DNA from: Larix kaempferi
Lineage: Eukaryota > Streptophyta > Pinopsida > Pinales > Pinaceae
Reading direction: 5' to 3'
DNA: 64,000 nt
Assembly: GCA_027924585.1 (NCBI GenBank)
Contig: BSBM01000602.1
Span: 9,113,501 to 9,177,500 of the forward strand
The translations under genes were made by a program, and so were the position numbers. The notes beneath the pieces were generated by a model. It saw nothing but the letters and a program-made list of their open reading frames with translations. It did no database searches and was not told the origin of the DNA. Shown piece by piece: positions 21,694 to 31,850 of the stretch. Each line of letters begins with the position of its first letter. The stretch's first letter is position 1.

Positions 21694-24675
21694 AAATCTC
21701 GGGAGATTCCCATACGATAGATGGGACAAGTACAACTGGATAGACATGCTTCTAATGAGTTTTCATTCCAAGAACCCAATATGTGCAGAGTCGGTAGAAC
21801 CGCCTTCAAAATATTCTGACCGGAGTGGAAATGGATGAACAAATTATTGGCGTCCTCCTCATCATCCAAACATAACATACATATATTTGGGCCAAAGAAA
21901 CCACGTTTTATCATATTATTCCAAATTAAAATCTTATTCTACAGTGTTAACCAAGAAAAAAGTTTGACCTTCAGAGGATCCTCCCATTTCCAAACCGTGG
22001 AATGCCACCATCATGAAACTGCATCACCAAAAGAATAAGCATATGCTTCATACATTATATTCATGGAGACCAAACTCGTCTTTGTGTTCCAGGACCAACA
22101 AATGGTATCCAAATCCTAATTTAGTGTAGTCTCAACCATACATAAAGTTCCAATGTAATTTTCCCACTCCATCACAACATCCGCTTGAAGACCCAGTGTA
22201 TTCGAAGATATCCATTTACTAGAAGGCGATGTAGGAGTCAGATGTATGAATAGTTGAGAAAGGAAATATATCCCTCTATAATTAAGAGACTGTAAAAGAC
22301 CCCGAGACAATCTGTAATCTTGATTGCAACCAACAAGAGGGTCAAGACCAACCTCAACCTGAGCACCATGCCCAATCTTCCATGCCAACCAACCTGTTGT
22401 CATAGGAAGAGAGTTACACAACGCCATCCACATGTTTGATGCCAAAGACTGCACAGGGGAATCATTACAAATCCATTCAATAACCGAAGTTATTTTCAGG
22501 TATTTTTCCCTCATGATATGACTCCGTAAGCTTCCCCCAAACAAAGCTCTCCATAATCTTTTCATGGCTAAGTTCTTGGAAAACGACCATAGGTTTTTGA
22601 TCCCCCAACCCCCCATATCATGTGGTAAGCATAATCTCAGCCAATTTACAAGTTGTACTTGAAATGATCTCGGCCCCCCATCCATAAGAAATTAGAAAAC
22701 CATTGATTTAAATGTATGATAACGGATGAAGGCACTTTAGCCAATGTAAACCAATATACCAGCAGACCTTGGGGCACAGAGTTAATGAGAATCAGGCTTC
22801 CTCCCAGAGAGAGCCATTTTTTCGACCATATGGTAATCCTATTCTCCACTTTCTTAATTAACCAAAGCCAATCGTTTATAAAATAGTTATTTGGTTTCAG
22901 AAAACAAAAAAACAAAAAAATCATGCCCGACTCTAGGGGGAGTAACTAAAATGGGAAGTATCTTAAAAGAGTGCTAGTAAATCATTATCCAAATTATGAT
23001 AATAAAAAGAAGACTTAAAAGAATTTACTTGCATATCAGAATCCCGACAAAAAAGGTTTATGGATCCCATGAAATGTAACCATTCAAAAATGGAACGTTC
23101 ACCAAATAACAAGACATCGTCTACAAAGAGAAAATGTGAAACAATATGATTGCATTTAACCTTTAAGCCTTTGATACGTCCCCCCAGTCTTTCTTTCAGA
23201 ATCAATCTTCTCAATCCCTCAATGACCAAGAGGAACAACAAGGGAAGCTTTCCTAAGGCCCCGTTTAATCTAAAAAAACTTCGTAGGAGAACCATTGACC
23301 AGCATAGATAAGTTTGCCAATGTGATACAACCCATGATCCATTATAGACATCAGAGGATAGCCCAATATGAAGCAAGACAAGTCTAAAAAATGTCTATTT
23401 TACCTAGTCATATGCCATGCTTAAGTCCATCTTAAAGATAAGGGCCTGCAATCTCTTGGACTTTACCAAATGAAAAGTCTTTTTATGCAATCACAATAGG
23501 GTAAAAAATGAGCCTATTGGATAAAAAACTAAATTGTTCTAAAGACATGAATTAATCCAGAAAAAGGCTTAATATTGGACATAGTGATCTTGGTAATCAC
23601 CTTATACACCAAGTTGCAGCATGATATGGGATGGAAATCATTATATGAAGAAGGATTGAGTAGTTTAGGAATCATAGCTAGAAAGGTGGCATTTATAACG
23701 CTTGAAAATTTACAAGATTGTTTGGATTCATCCACAACAAGTAAAAGGTGCACACTTAAAATGTCATAAAGATGAAGGAAGAATTCCACAGAAAATTCGC
23801 CAGGACATGGACTTTTCAACTTCGCAAAACCTTTTAGGACCTCATCAACCTCCTTATTGCAAACCGGTCATCCCACATAATTAGGATCTTCCTCAGAGAA
23901 AAAACTTGGATACTGTTGCAGAATGTTGAGCTGGTCAGTCAGTGAACAATTACCAGTAGATTGGAACGAAGTACAAAATTGTTTAGCAGCCGCCACTTCC
24001 AAGTTATAACATTACCATCATCACCCCTTAATTCCCAAATATAATTATGAATGCGTCTATGATTTGCAACATTTTGAAAAAACCTTGTATTAACATCACC
24101 AAGACTTAACCATTGAATTATGCTCTTGAGGCGCCATGCCTCTTCTTCGAATAAAAGGATCTTCTGCTTCCAAGCCTCAAGGTCTTTAAGAATGTTACAA
24201 TCCTCCGACGAGATAATACCAGATGGATGCAGATCGAATATGGATGAATCTGCCCTCCACTGATAAAATTTCTTCTTTCATCTTAGCCCGATGAACTTTC
24301 TCCCGTTTTATAACAGCTTGTTTACAAGCGCATAGTTTGTAAGACAGAAGTTCCATAGCATTATAGTCACTCCTACAGGGGATATCTCGCCACAAAGACC
24401 TTACCATATGATCGAAATCATCAAAGTCCAACCATCCATGGTTGAAACAAAAGGGAAAGGAAATCTTATCTTTGTCACCATCCAGCTGAAGAAATATGGG
24501 ACAATGGTCAGAGATCGAAGAATTTACAACCCAAGAATGGAAACAGTGCAAAGAGCCTGAGAGAGCCTCAACAATAAAAAAAACCGTCGAGCCCTTTTGA
24601 AATGCCTTCCTAGCCTGACCTACCATTAACTCCTTCTTCCTGCAATAACATACTTTCACATTGCATCCTGGTTTC
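21694..24675 (-). pseudogene. LINE copy 3: endonuclease end, reverse transcriptase, zf-RVT
   Basis: The longest LINE copy. At the right, frame 24677-24195 shows SISDHCPIFLQLDGDKD, the C-terminal SDH motif of the AP-like endonuclease. Then come FLAMIPKLLNPSSYNDFHPI (23819-23529), LFVDDVLLFGE (23376-22963), WLIKKVENRITIWSKKWLS (22924-22646), GGWGIKNLWSFSKNLA and the zf-RVT CMLCLDDEEDANNLFIHFH (21914-21666). From 21694 to 23891 it is almost the same sequence as 13540-15738, the signature of a recent duplication. The 5' part of the endonuclease and any ORF1 are absent. Stops and shifts make it inactive. Confidence 0.85.
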
Positions 24676-24785
24676 ATTCACTGAGCATTGTGATTACACA
24701 GTTTCATTTCACAGAGCATTTTGGTTTCATTGACGAAGCATTGTGCTTACATGGTTTCATTCACAGAGCACTGTGCAACACATAG
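24676..24785. repeat. Degenerate ~30-bp tandem repeat, about four copies
   Basis: Repeats of GTTTCATTCACAGAGCATTGTG with variable ends, starting at about 24670, 24698, 24726 and 24756. They begin exactly where LINE copy 3 loses homology to an endonuclease. Confidence 0.65.
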
Positions 24786-25445
24786 ATAAATTGAACATTA
24801 TGATTTTTGGTGGGATCATAGTCGATAATCAACATGTGCAATGCATAAACTCTTTTTTTTTAAAATTAAACGGATTTCCAATGCTATAAACATAAATTTG
24901 ATCATTAAGTGCAAAATTATTGCATAACACTACTGGCAACCAAGAGTGAGTTGGGTTCCATCATAACCCAAGTATATAGATTTAGAAAAAAATGTAAAAA
25001 TAATAATCCTAATCAAGCACTGAAACGTACAAACCACTGAATCATAGTTCTATTTCTAGTACGTTTTGTTGGTTGAAGCTTGTTTTTTGCAGATCTTATT
25101 TTGCTTTCACGCTCATGAGAAACCCTTCATTTCCACATACTCATACTTTCCGACTTGATTTTACGTTCCATTCAACAACAATTTTTGAGAGATTGACAAC
25201 CTTTCAACCATTTCGATGTGCAATAACAAATTCATAACACATTCTCTAACCACCGTCGGCATTCCCTAACCATTGAATTTGTTAATCGTTAACAATTAAT
25301 CCACATCCTAAATAATTAATCTGCATTTGTTAAGATTTTTAATTAATGACAACTACCATGAATCTTCCTAAATTTTTGAGATTCTGGAGATCAACCTCCA
25401 TCCCCCCAAAAGTGGAGAGAATAGCATTGTTATTCTAACAGTTAT
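24786..25445. other. Intergenic stretch, nothing recognised
   Basis: AT-rich sequence with no convincing open frame, repeat or RNA gene on either strand. Confidence 0.5.
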
Positions 25446-26635
25446 TGGCGTAAAAATTATTCCACTATGAATGATCTGTAAATTGTCATGGATATTCTAT
25501 TGGACCAGTTTGTCAGCATGGATTTGAGCTTACAACTTAATTCATAATGTTATCTTAATTTTGTCCATTGGACGTAGCTTGGGCGGTTGGGAGGAATGAT
25601 TGTTACCCTCCCAACCTAGGTTCAATCCTTGTAAGTGGCATGTTTGAGCCCTTAATGGGCATATTTGACGCTCTTGTTGATCCACCTTCACATTGGCAAT
25701 ATCTGCCCTTCCCACATTCCTCGTAGAATATTGGGGGGGTTTTGTGGACATAACAAGTACCGATCTCTAGTGTCATGAACCACATGAAAAAAAAGTTGTT
25801 GGCTTAATTTCACATAATGATAAATAAACTCGAATTCAAAGGAAAATTAACTAGAGCAAAATAACACATCCATACAAACAACACAAGATGTACTCTGGGA
25901 AAACTCACTATGGAGAAAACCCAGCCAGAAGTGAGGACTATGCCTTGCTTTTTTCTTCTCCAATATGCAATGCAAATACAAAGAAACCGGTACTCACTAT
26001 GGAGTTACCTCTAACACTGTCGCCTGCAAGGCTACTTCAAGATCTCCTACTTCCTCTATTTTTCTCTAATATCCACTCCCTTATTGTCACTCAAAGATAG
26101 AACAATACAATCACATCCTAAAAAATGGAACCCCTTTTCATCCTAAAAACCTAGTATTTAGCATGACCGATAGTCGTGTAGAATTGGTGTTACGGTTCGT
26201 ACATTCCTCAACTCTCGATTAGGGTTAGTATTTTGGACACTTTAAAATGTTCTTGAAAGTCCACACATGACTAGCTACACATGTGTGGGTAATGAGAGCT
26301 GACGTGGAATCCAATTTGTACCATGGTGTTCAACCGGATATATCAACTTGTAGGAAGCATAACTTCCTCATACAAACTTTGATTGAGACAATTCTTGCAC
26401 AGTTGGAAAGGTCTCAGAGTGTAGAATAGTTTTGGGGACTTTAAACTATGCTCGTGAACTACTAACCCCAAAAACATCATTTAAGCCCTCAAACGAACCT
26501 TAGAAGGTTTTAGACCCCAAATTTGCAAAATAAGACCTACCCCTAAAATGGGCCCTACAAGCCAATTCATCCAATTTTTCCACCTAGAAAGCACCAAAAT
26601 ATATTGCAAATTTTATATTGATTCAATTCGGATCA
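25446..26635 (-). mobile_element. 3' LTR of gypsy relic A (with SINE inside)
   Basis: Homologous over its length to 42393-43528 next to gypsy relic B (ATTATTCCACTATGAATGAT, CAATATGCAATGCAAATACA). It ends in GGATCA beside a polypurine tract, which places the 3' LTR of a minus-strand element here. The left edge is approximate. It is enlarged by a 235-bp SINE at 25562. Confidence 0.6.
25562..25796 (+). mobile_element. tRNA-derived SINE in gypsy LTR A
   Basis: Has a B box GGTTCAATCC at 25619-25628, an A-box-like GTAGCTTGGGCGG at 25573-25585 and an 8-A tract at 25787-25794. It is flanked by TGTTATCTTAATTT (25548-25561) and TGTTGGCTTAATTT (25797-25810), a 14-bp TSD with two changes. The sister LTR at 42490 lacks an insert at this point. 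Confidence 0.65.
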
Positions 26636-26649
26636 TACCTCCCCATTTT
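26636..26649 (-). other. Polypurine tract of gypsy relic A
   Basis: Minus-strand AAAATGGGGAGGTA directly precedes the LTR that starts TGATCCGAATTG, the plus-strand priming site expected upstream of a 3' LTR. Confidence 0.6.
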
Positions 26650-27405
26650 GGGAGGCTTTTGGTACCCAAAATCTCTTACTAAATGAGGTGAGGAAATTTT
26701 TCCTCTACCTTCTCCTTGGAATACCATTTAGCCTTGCCTATAAGTTGTCATTCCAACCCAATATACCAAAGGTCGTGTTACCCCTATCTAGTGGTTTTGG
26801 AATTCTTCTGCAAAACTATCTTCTACCAACTCTATTTGAGCATTAGGTGCTAAGTCCTTTATGGTAGGTACGACCTACTCCTCCTCCTAATCTAACAAGG
26901 AAGGCTCATAGAGTTTCAAATTTCCACATTTACTACTGAATAAATGCACATGTATGGGGGTAGACTGAGTCTGTAGTCATTATCTCCCACCTTATCCAAT
27001 ACCTCAAAAGGGCCATACCCTAAGGCCTTGATCTTCTTAACAAGACCTTGCACTCTTTCCTTTTCAGTAGTAACCAAACTCTATCCCCCACATTGAATGA
27101 TTTCTCAACCTTGTGTTGGTCATGTCTGGCCTTGTACTTTTCATGTGATTTATTCAATGTATCCTATACTTGCAAATGGATTTTCCTGAGCTTATCAACA
27201 ATTTTTTCAGCTCTTAATGCTTCACCTGTGGTGTCTTCCCTCACTCCCCCTTGATGTCCATTTACAACATATAGAGGTGAAGGTGGAAGATATCCAAAAC
27301 GTGTTTCAAAAGGGGACCTACCAATGAAAGTTTGGACTACTTTATTATAATAGTGTTTAATATATATCATATTTTCATCCCAAGCCTTCAAATGCTTTTG
27401 ATTGT
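26650..27405 (-). pseudogene. Gypsy relic A integrase C-terminus
   Basis: The frame in 27493-27164 carries KHLKAWDENMIYIKHYYN and GRSPFETRFGYLPPSPLYVV, the conserved end of plant Ty3/gypsy integrases, with KYKARHDQHKVEKSFNVGD and DRVWLL following in other frames. A more decayed C-terminal extension, possibly chromodomain-like, reaches the polypurine tract. At 27406 the copia element interrupts the domain, which resumes at 31558. Confidence 0.78.
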
Positions 27406-28954
27406 TGCTAAATTTTGAGCAAATATGATGATCTTTGAACTTTAAAACTTTAAGTGCGGAAACATTGAATACTTCGATCAATGAACCATTCAATCACATG
27501 AAACACTCAACCATAACACAAGATGTACCCTAGGGAAAATCCTCAAAACAATGAGGATGAAAACCCCCAGCAAATCTTCAGAGTATAATTATGATATATA
27601 GCAGAGAATGTCTTTTACAAAATAGCATATTGCTTTCAACACTCCAGGCGCTAGATAAGAGAGAATACTAAGCAATAGAGAATAGATATCATCTTCATCA
27701 ACTTGCCATGTGCCCAAAACATTAATAACAAGAAAGAATAATATCATGCACAAAGAGAAGCGCCTTTCCTTCAAGGGAAAAGAGAATTCGCTTCACACTC
27801 AATTCAAAAAATATTGTATAACATATTTATATATTTTTCACATGCATCAACTTCTATTTTTATCTTCTGACTCCATGATGAACTCGCCCTCCATCTGAAT
27901 GTATCAATATTGCATGCAGAAGAGCACACCACTTCTCATGCATTGCATTAACTCACTTAATTGATTCTTAGGATGAACTCGCCCCTTAACTGAAATATTT
28001 CCCACTTAGTTAGGTGGATAACTTAAGTGTCATCATGCAAGTGTCACAACTCAAGTGTTGTCTTTTAGTTTAACATAAGTGTCGTCATGCAATAAAACTT
28101 AGTTAACTAGATATTGTTTGTTATCACTTAGTTAACTCTCTTTAACATAAGTGTCGTCTTTTAGTTTAACATAAGTGTCGTTATGCAATAACACTTAGTT
28201 AACTAGATCTTATTTGTTATCACTTATTTAAATCTCTTTAACTGAAATCACATTGATTGATTTACTTGTAGTGAACCCTGTGAGATCTTTAATTAACTGA
28301 GGTGTACATTGTGGCTTTAACTGAAGCTTAATAATTCGTGTTCACTTAGTCATCTCGTGAGCAATTCGAATTCTCTTTTTCTCTATGCATTTATTTTTAT
28401 CTGCTATCTTTATTGCATGGTCAATATGTGTTAATTTTAATTATCTATCATATCAAATTATACTCAGAAGATTTTTCAGATGCTGTGATCATATTATATT
28501 ACTCTCGGACCAAATGATCATATGCTAAAGTAATTCACTTTAGAGGTGGTCAATCTCTCAAGGAGACTTAATAGAAATCAGTGACCATGGTTAGCAATAC
28601 ATCACACAACATTAATGCTTCAACATGCAAAGCATCTACCTCTATAACTGGAGGTCCACCCGATGGGTACCTACTATAACTGGAGGTCCATATGAGAATC
28701 TAACTTGACACACAAGTCCTAAGCCTTGTCCAACAAGACCTTACAACATCATCACTTTGATACATCAAAGCATTCACCTCAACACATGAGGAATAACCTT
28801 TTACAAATGAAGGCTTAGTCATTCTTGAGTCCAAATCAAGAATCTACTCCAAGTTCTTGAGTCCAACTTAGACTCCCTACCTCAACACATGAGTCCCAAT
28901 CCTGGATGCACAAGATTGGCTTGGAGAATGACTCGTGATGTTGTATATTTAACA
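27406..28954 (-). repeat. 3' LTR of the copia element (1549 bp)
   Basis: Plus-strand ends TGCTAAATTTTGAGC and TATATTTAACA. It contains a partial tandem duplication of about 100 bp around 28060-28250 built on TTAACATAAGTGTCG and AGTTAACTAGAT, also present in the other LTR at about 30655-30850. Confidence 0.88.
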
Positions 28955-29115
28955 CTCCCTCTCAGGGATGGAGGCATTCTCTTTCATACCAAGGTTGTTT
29001 CAGAAGTACCTGAACTTCGTCACTGATAGAGGCTTTGTTAACACATCTGCAATCTTCTCATTAGTAGCAATGTACTAAAGTTTCACTGTACGGGTGCATT
29101 CTTCTGAGTAGTTTC
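28955..29115 (-). pseudogene. Copia RNase H C-terminal end and polypurine tract
   Basis: The minus strand encodes TVKL, a stop, YIATNEKIADVLTKPLS and NASIPERE, the well-known end of copia pol (the IADxLTKPLS motif). GAGAGGGAG just before the LTR serves as polypurine tract. It is joined directly to the gag end, so protease, integrase, RT and most of RNase H are deleted. Confidence 0.8.
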
Positions 29116-29118
29116 ATC

Positions 29119-29923
29119 TTATATAGCAGTAGAAGCATGAAACCTTCCTTTTTTATTTTCTTTACACTCCCTTGCATAATGGCCCTTCTTGTCATATTTG
29201 TAGCATCTAACCTTTGACTTGTCAAAGTCCTTGTTGTATACCTTCTTCTTCGAATGGGAAAAAATCTTTTGAGAGAATTTCTTCTTGCATTTCTTCATCC
29301 TTTTCGTGAGGGCAAGGTTTTCTTTTTTGATGCACACTGACTTGCTCTAGATTCTCCCCTCCTCTTGGAGGTAGTCATGCTACAACCTTTCGAAGTTAGG
29401 TTGTACCTCTCGTCCATTTATTGTATCCAAGAATGTCTCCCATGAGAATGGGAGACCATCAATAGTGGTTTGGAGAAGATCATCTTCATCCACCAATACT
29501 CCAATACTAGCAAGTTGATCTCTTATCTGAGAGATCTTGGTGAAGAAGGATGCCACTGTCTCATCCTTCTCCATCTTTAGGTTTAGAATCTTATTCTTCA
29601 ATACCCTCTTTTGACTCGGGGCCTTATTCTCATAAAGGGTTTGTTAGTGTATAAAAACACCCCTTTGCGGTCTTCAACAGAGTGATCACAGATGTCAAAT
29701 TGTCCTTTAGCGAATCATATATGATCCATTTGGATTTAGCTTGGTTCTTCTTGAAGTTTATGTGCCCTGCACTAGATGTAGGCACCTCCACCATAGTGGA
29801 TATGTAGCCATCCAAGTCATGTTCTTTTAAGATGTTCAACACCCTTGCCTTCCAAGTGTTGAAATTCGAAGTGCCCTCAAGACGGTCTTCCGGTCGAACA
29901 TAGATTGATGCCATGGCTCTCAA
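29119..29923 (-). pseudogene. Copia gag, with stops
   Basis: Frames 29923-29630, 29601-29380 and 29337-29119 give DRLEGTSNFNTWKARVLNIL, LNLKMEKDETVASFFTKIS and IDGLPFSWETFLDTI, the UBN2-type gag of plant copia elements, then CYKYDKKGHYAREC. That last motif is the zinc knuckle with the second Cys changed to Tyr. Stops separate the three frames. Gag would build the virus-like particle; this copy cannot. Confidence 0.85.
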
Positions 29924-29991
29924 GTATTGTGCTCAACTCCTTAGGATCTACGTAGGATCAAGTTTTCTTGACAAATATTAGCTCCTTCACG

Positions 29992-30009
29992 CCCTGAGCT
30001 TTGATATCA
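29992..30009 (-). other. Primer binding site of the copia element
   Basis: Minus-strand TGATATCAAAGCTCAGGG follows the 5' LTR end. It is two changes away from TGGTATCAGAGC, the initiator-Met tRNA site usual in plant copia elements. Confidence 0.75.
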
Positions 30010-31557
30010 TGTTAAATTTTAAGCAAATATGATGAGTTTTGAACTTTAAAACTTTAAGTGTAGAAATACTGAATACTTGAATCAATGAACCATTCAATCA
30101 CATGAAACATTCAACCATAACACGAGATGTACCCTAGGGAAAATACTCAAACCAATGAGGATGAAAAACCCCAACAAATCTTCAGAGTATAATTATGATA
30201 GATAGAAGAGGATGTCTTTTACAAAATATTAGATTGCTTTCGACACTCTAGGTGCTATATAAGAGAGAATACTGAGCAATAGAGAATAGAGATCAACTGC
30301 ATCAACTTTCCATGTGCCCAACACATTAATAACAAGAAAGAATAATATCCTGCACAAAGAGCAGCGCCTTGCCTTCAAGGGAGAAGATAATTCGCTTCAC
30401 ACTCAATTCAACAATCATGTATAACATATTTATATATTCTTCACATGCATCAACTTCTATTTTTATCTTCTGACTTCATGATGAACTCACCCTCCATCTG
30501 AATGTATCAATCTTGCATGAAGAAGAGTGCCCCACTTCTCATGCAGTGCATTAACTCACTTAATTGATTCTTGGGATGAATTCGCCCCTTAACTGAAAGC
30601 TTTCCCACTTAGTTAGGTGGCTAACTTAAGTGTCATCATGCAAGTGTCACAACTCAAGTGTCGTCTTTTAGTCTAACATGAGTGTCATAATGAAATAACA
30701 CTTAGTTAACTAGATCTTCTTTGTTATCACTTAGTTAACTCTCTTTAACATAAGTGTCATCTTTTAGTTTAACATAAGTGTCGTCATGCAAAAACACTTA
30801 GTTAACTAGATCTTGTTTTTTATCACTTAGTTAACTCTCTTTAACTAAAATCATGTTGATTGATTTACTTGTAGTGAAAACCGTGAGTTCTTTAATTAAT
30901 TGAGGCATACATTGTGGCTTTAACTGAAGCTTAACAATTCGAGTTCACTTAGACATCCCATGAGCAATTCAAACTCTCTTTTTCTCTATGCATTTATCTT
31001 TATCTCTTATCTTTACTGCATGATCAATATGTGTTAACTTTAATTATCTATCATATCAGATTATACTCAAAATATTTGTAAGATGTTGTGATCATATTAT
31101 ATTAATTTCGGACCAAATGATCATATGATAAAGTAATTCACTCTAGAGGTGGTCAGTCTCTAAAGGAGACTTAATAGCAATCGATGACGATGGTTAGTAA
31201 TACATCACACAACATTAATGCTTCAACATGCAAAGCATCTACCTCTATAACTGGAGGTCCACCCCAAGGGTACCTACTATAATTGGAGGTCCACATGAGA
31301 ATGTGACTTGACACACAAGTCCTGAGCCTTGTCCAACAATACTTTACAACATCATCACTTTGATACATCAAAGCATTCACCGCAACACATGAGGATTAAC
31401 CTTTTACAATTGAAGGCTTAGTCATTCTTGAGTCCAGCTCAAGAATCTACTCCAATTTCTTGAGTCCAACTTAGGCTCCCTACCTCAACACATGAGGCCC
31501 AAAACAGGATGCACAAGATTGGCTTGGAGAATGACTCATGATGTTGTATATTTAACA
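30010..31557 (-). repeat. 5' LTR of the copia element (1548 bp)
   Basis: Plus-strand ends TGTTAAATTTTAAGC and TATATTTAACA, collinear with the other LTR throughout. For this minus-strand element it would contain the promoter, but I see no clear TATA box. Confidence 0.88.
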
Positions 31558-31850
31558 ATTGTAACCCCTCAAAAGTTGCACCAAAATTCTTTTTGTCTAC
31601 TTCTACCTGCCCATCTGTATGTGGATGGAATGTTGTAGGTATTTTGAGCTTAGTGTCCATATCCTCCCAAAGTGTAGTCCAAAAGGAACTGATAAATTTG
31701 GTATCCATGTCTGAGATGATGTTCCTTGGTATCCCAAAGTGTACCCAGAGCTGCCCAAAGAACATGTGCATTGCTTGTTGTCCTTTCATGGTATTTTTAC
31801 CAAGGATTCTTGTACACATAAATCCATGGAGACTCGTACACATTTACTGT
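31558..31850 (-). pseudogene. Gypsy relic A integrase core (upstream piece)
   Basis: Minus-strand frame with FFGQLWVHFGIPRNIISDMD and DTKFISSFWTTLWE, FHPHTDGQVEVDKKN and FGATFEGLQ. The second catalytic Asp (SDMD) and the Glu (GQVEV) are visible. It joins the C-terminal part at 27405 once the copia insert is ignored. Homology fades near 31850, so RT and gag are gone. Confidence 0.8.

Larger units (their letters stand above)
27406..31557 (-). mobile_element. Ty1/copia element nested in gypsy integrase, TSD ATTGT
   Basis: Two LTRs (27406-28954 and 30010-31557), both TG to CA, flanked by ATTGT at 27401-27405 and 31558-31562. The sister gypsy relic B has the uninterrupted CTGATTGTAACCCC near 44085, which fixes the insertion point. 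PBS and polypurine tract both place it on the minus strand. The internal region is only about 1.05 kb: gag followed by the last part of pol. By eye about 16 differences occur in the first 170 LTR bases, so it is not young. Confidence 0.92.

Noticed and set aside
25562-25640. tRNA gene
   Set aside because: A and B boxes are present but no cloverleaf or anticodon stem can be drawn; poly(A) and TSD make it a SINE.
28030-28260. CRISPR-like spaced repeats around AAGTGTCG
   Set aside because: Irregular spacing and repeat divergence; it is a local tandem duplication within a copia LTR, present in both LTRs.
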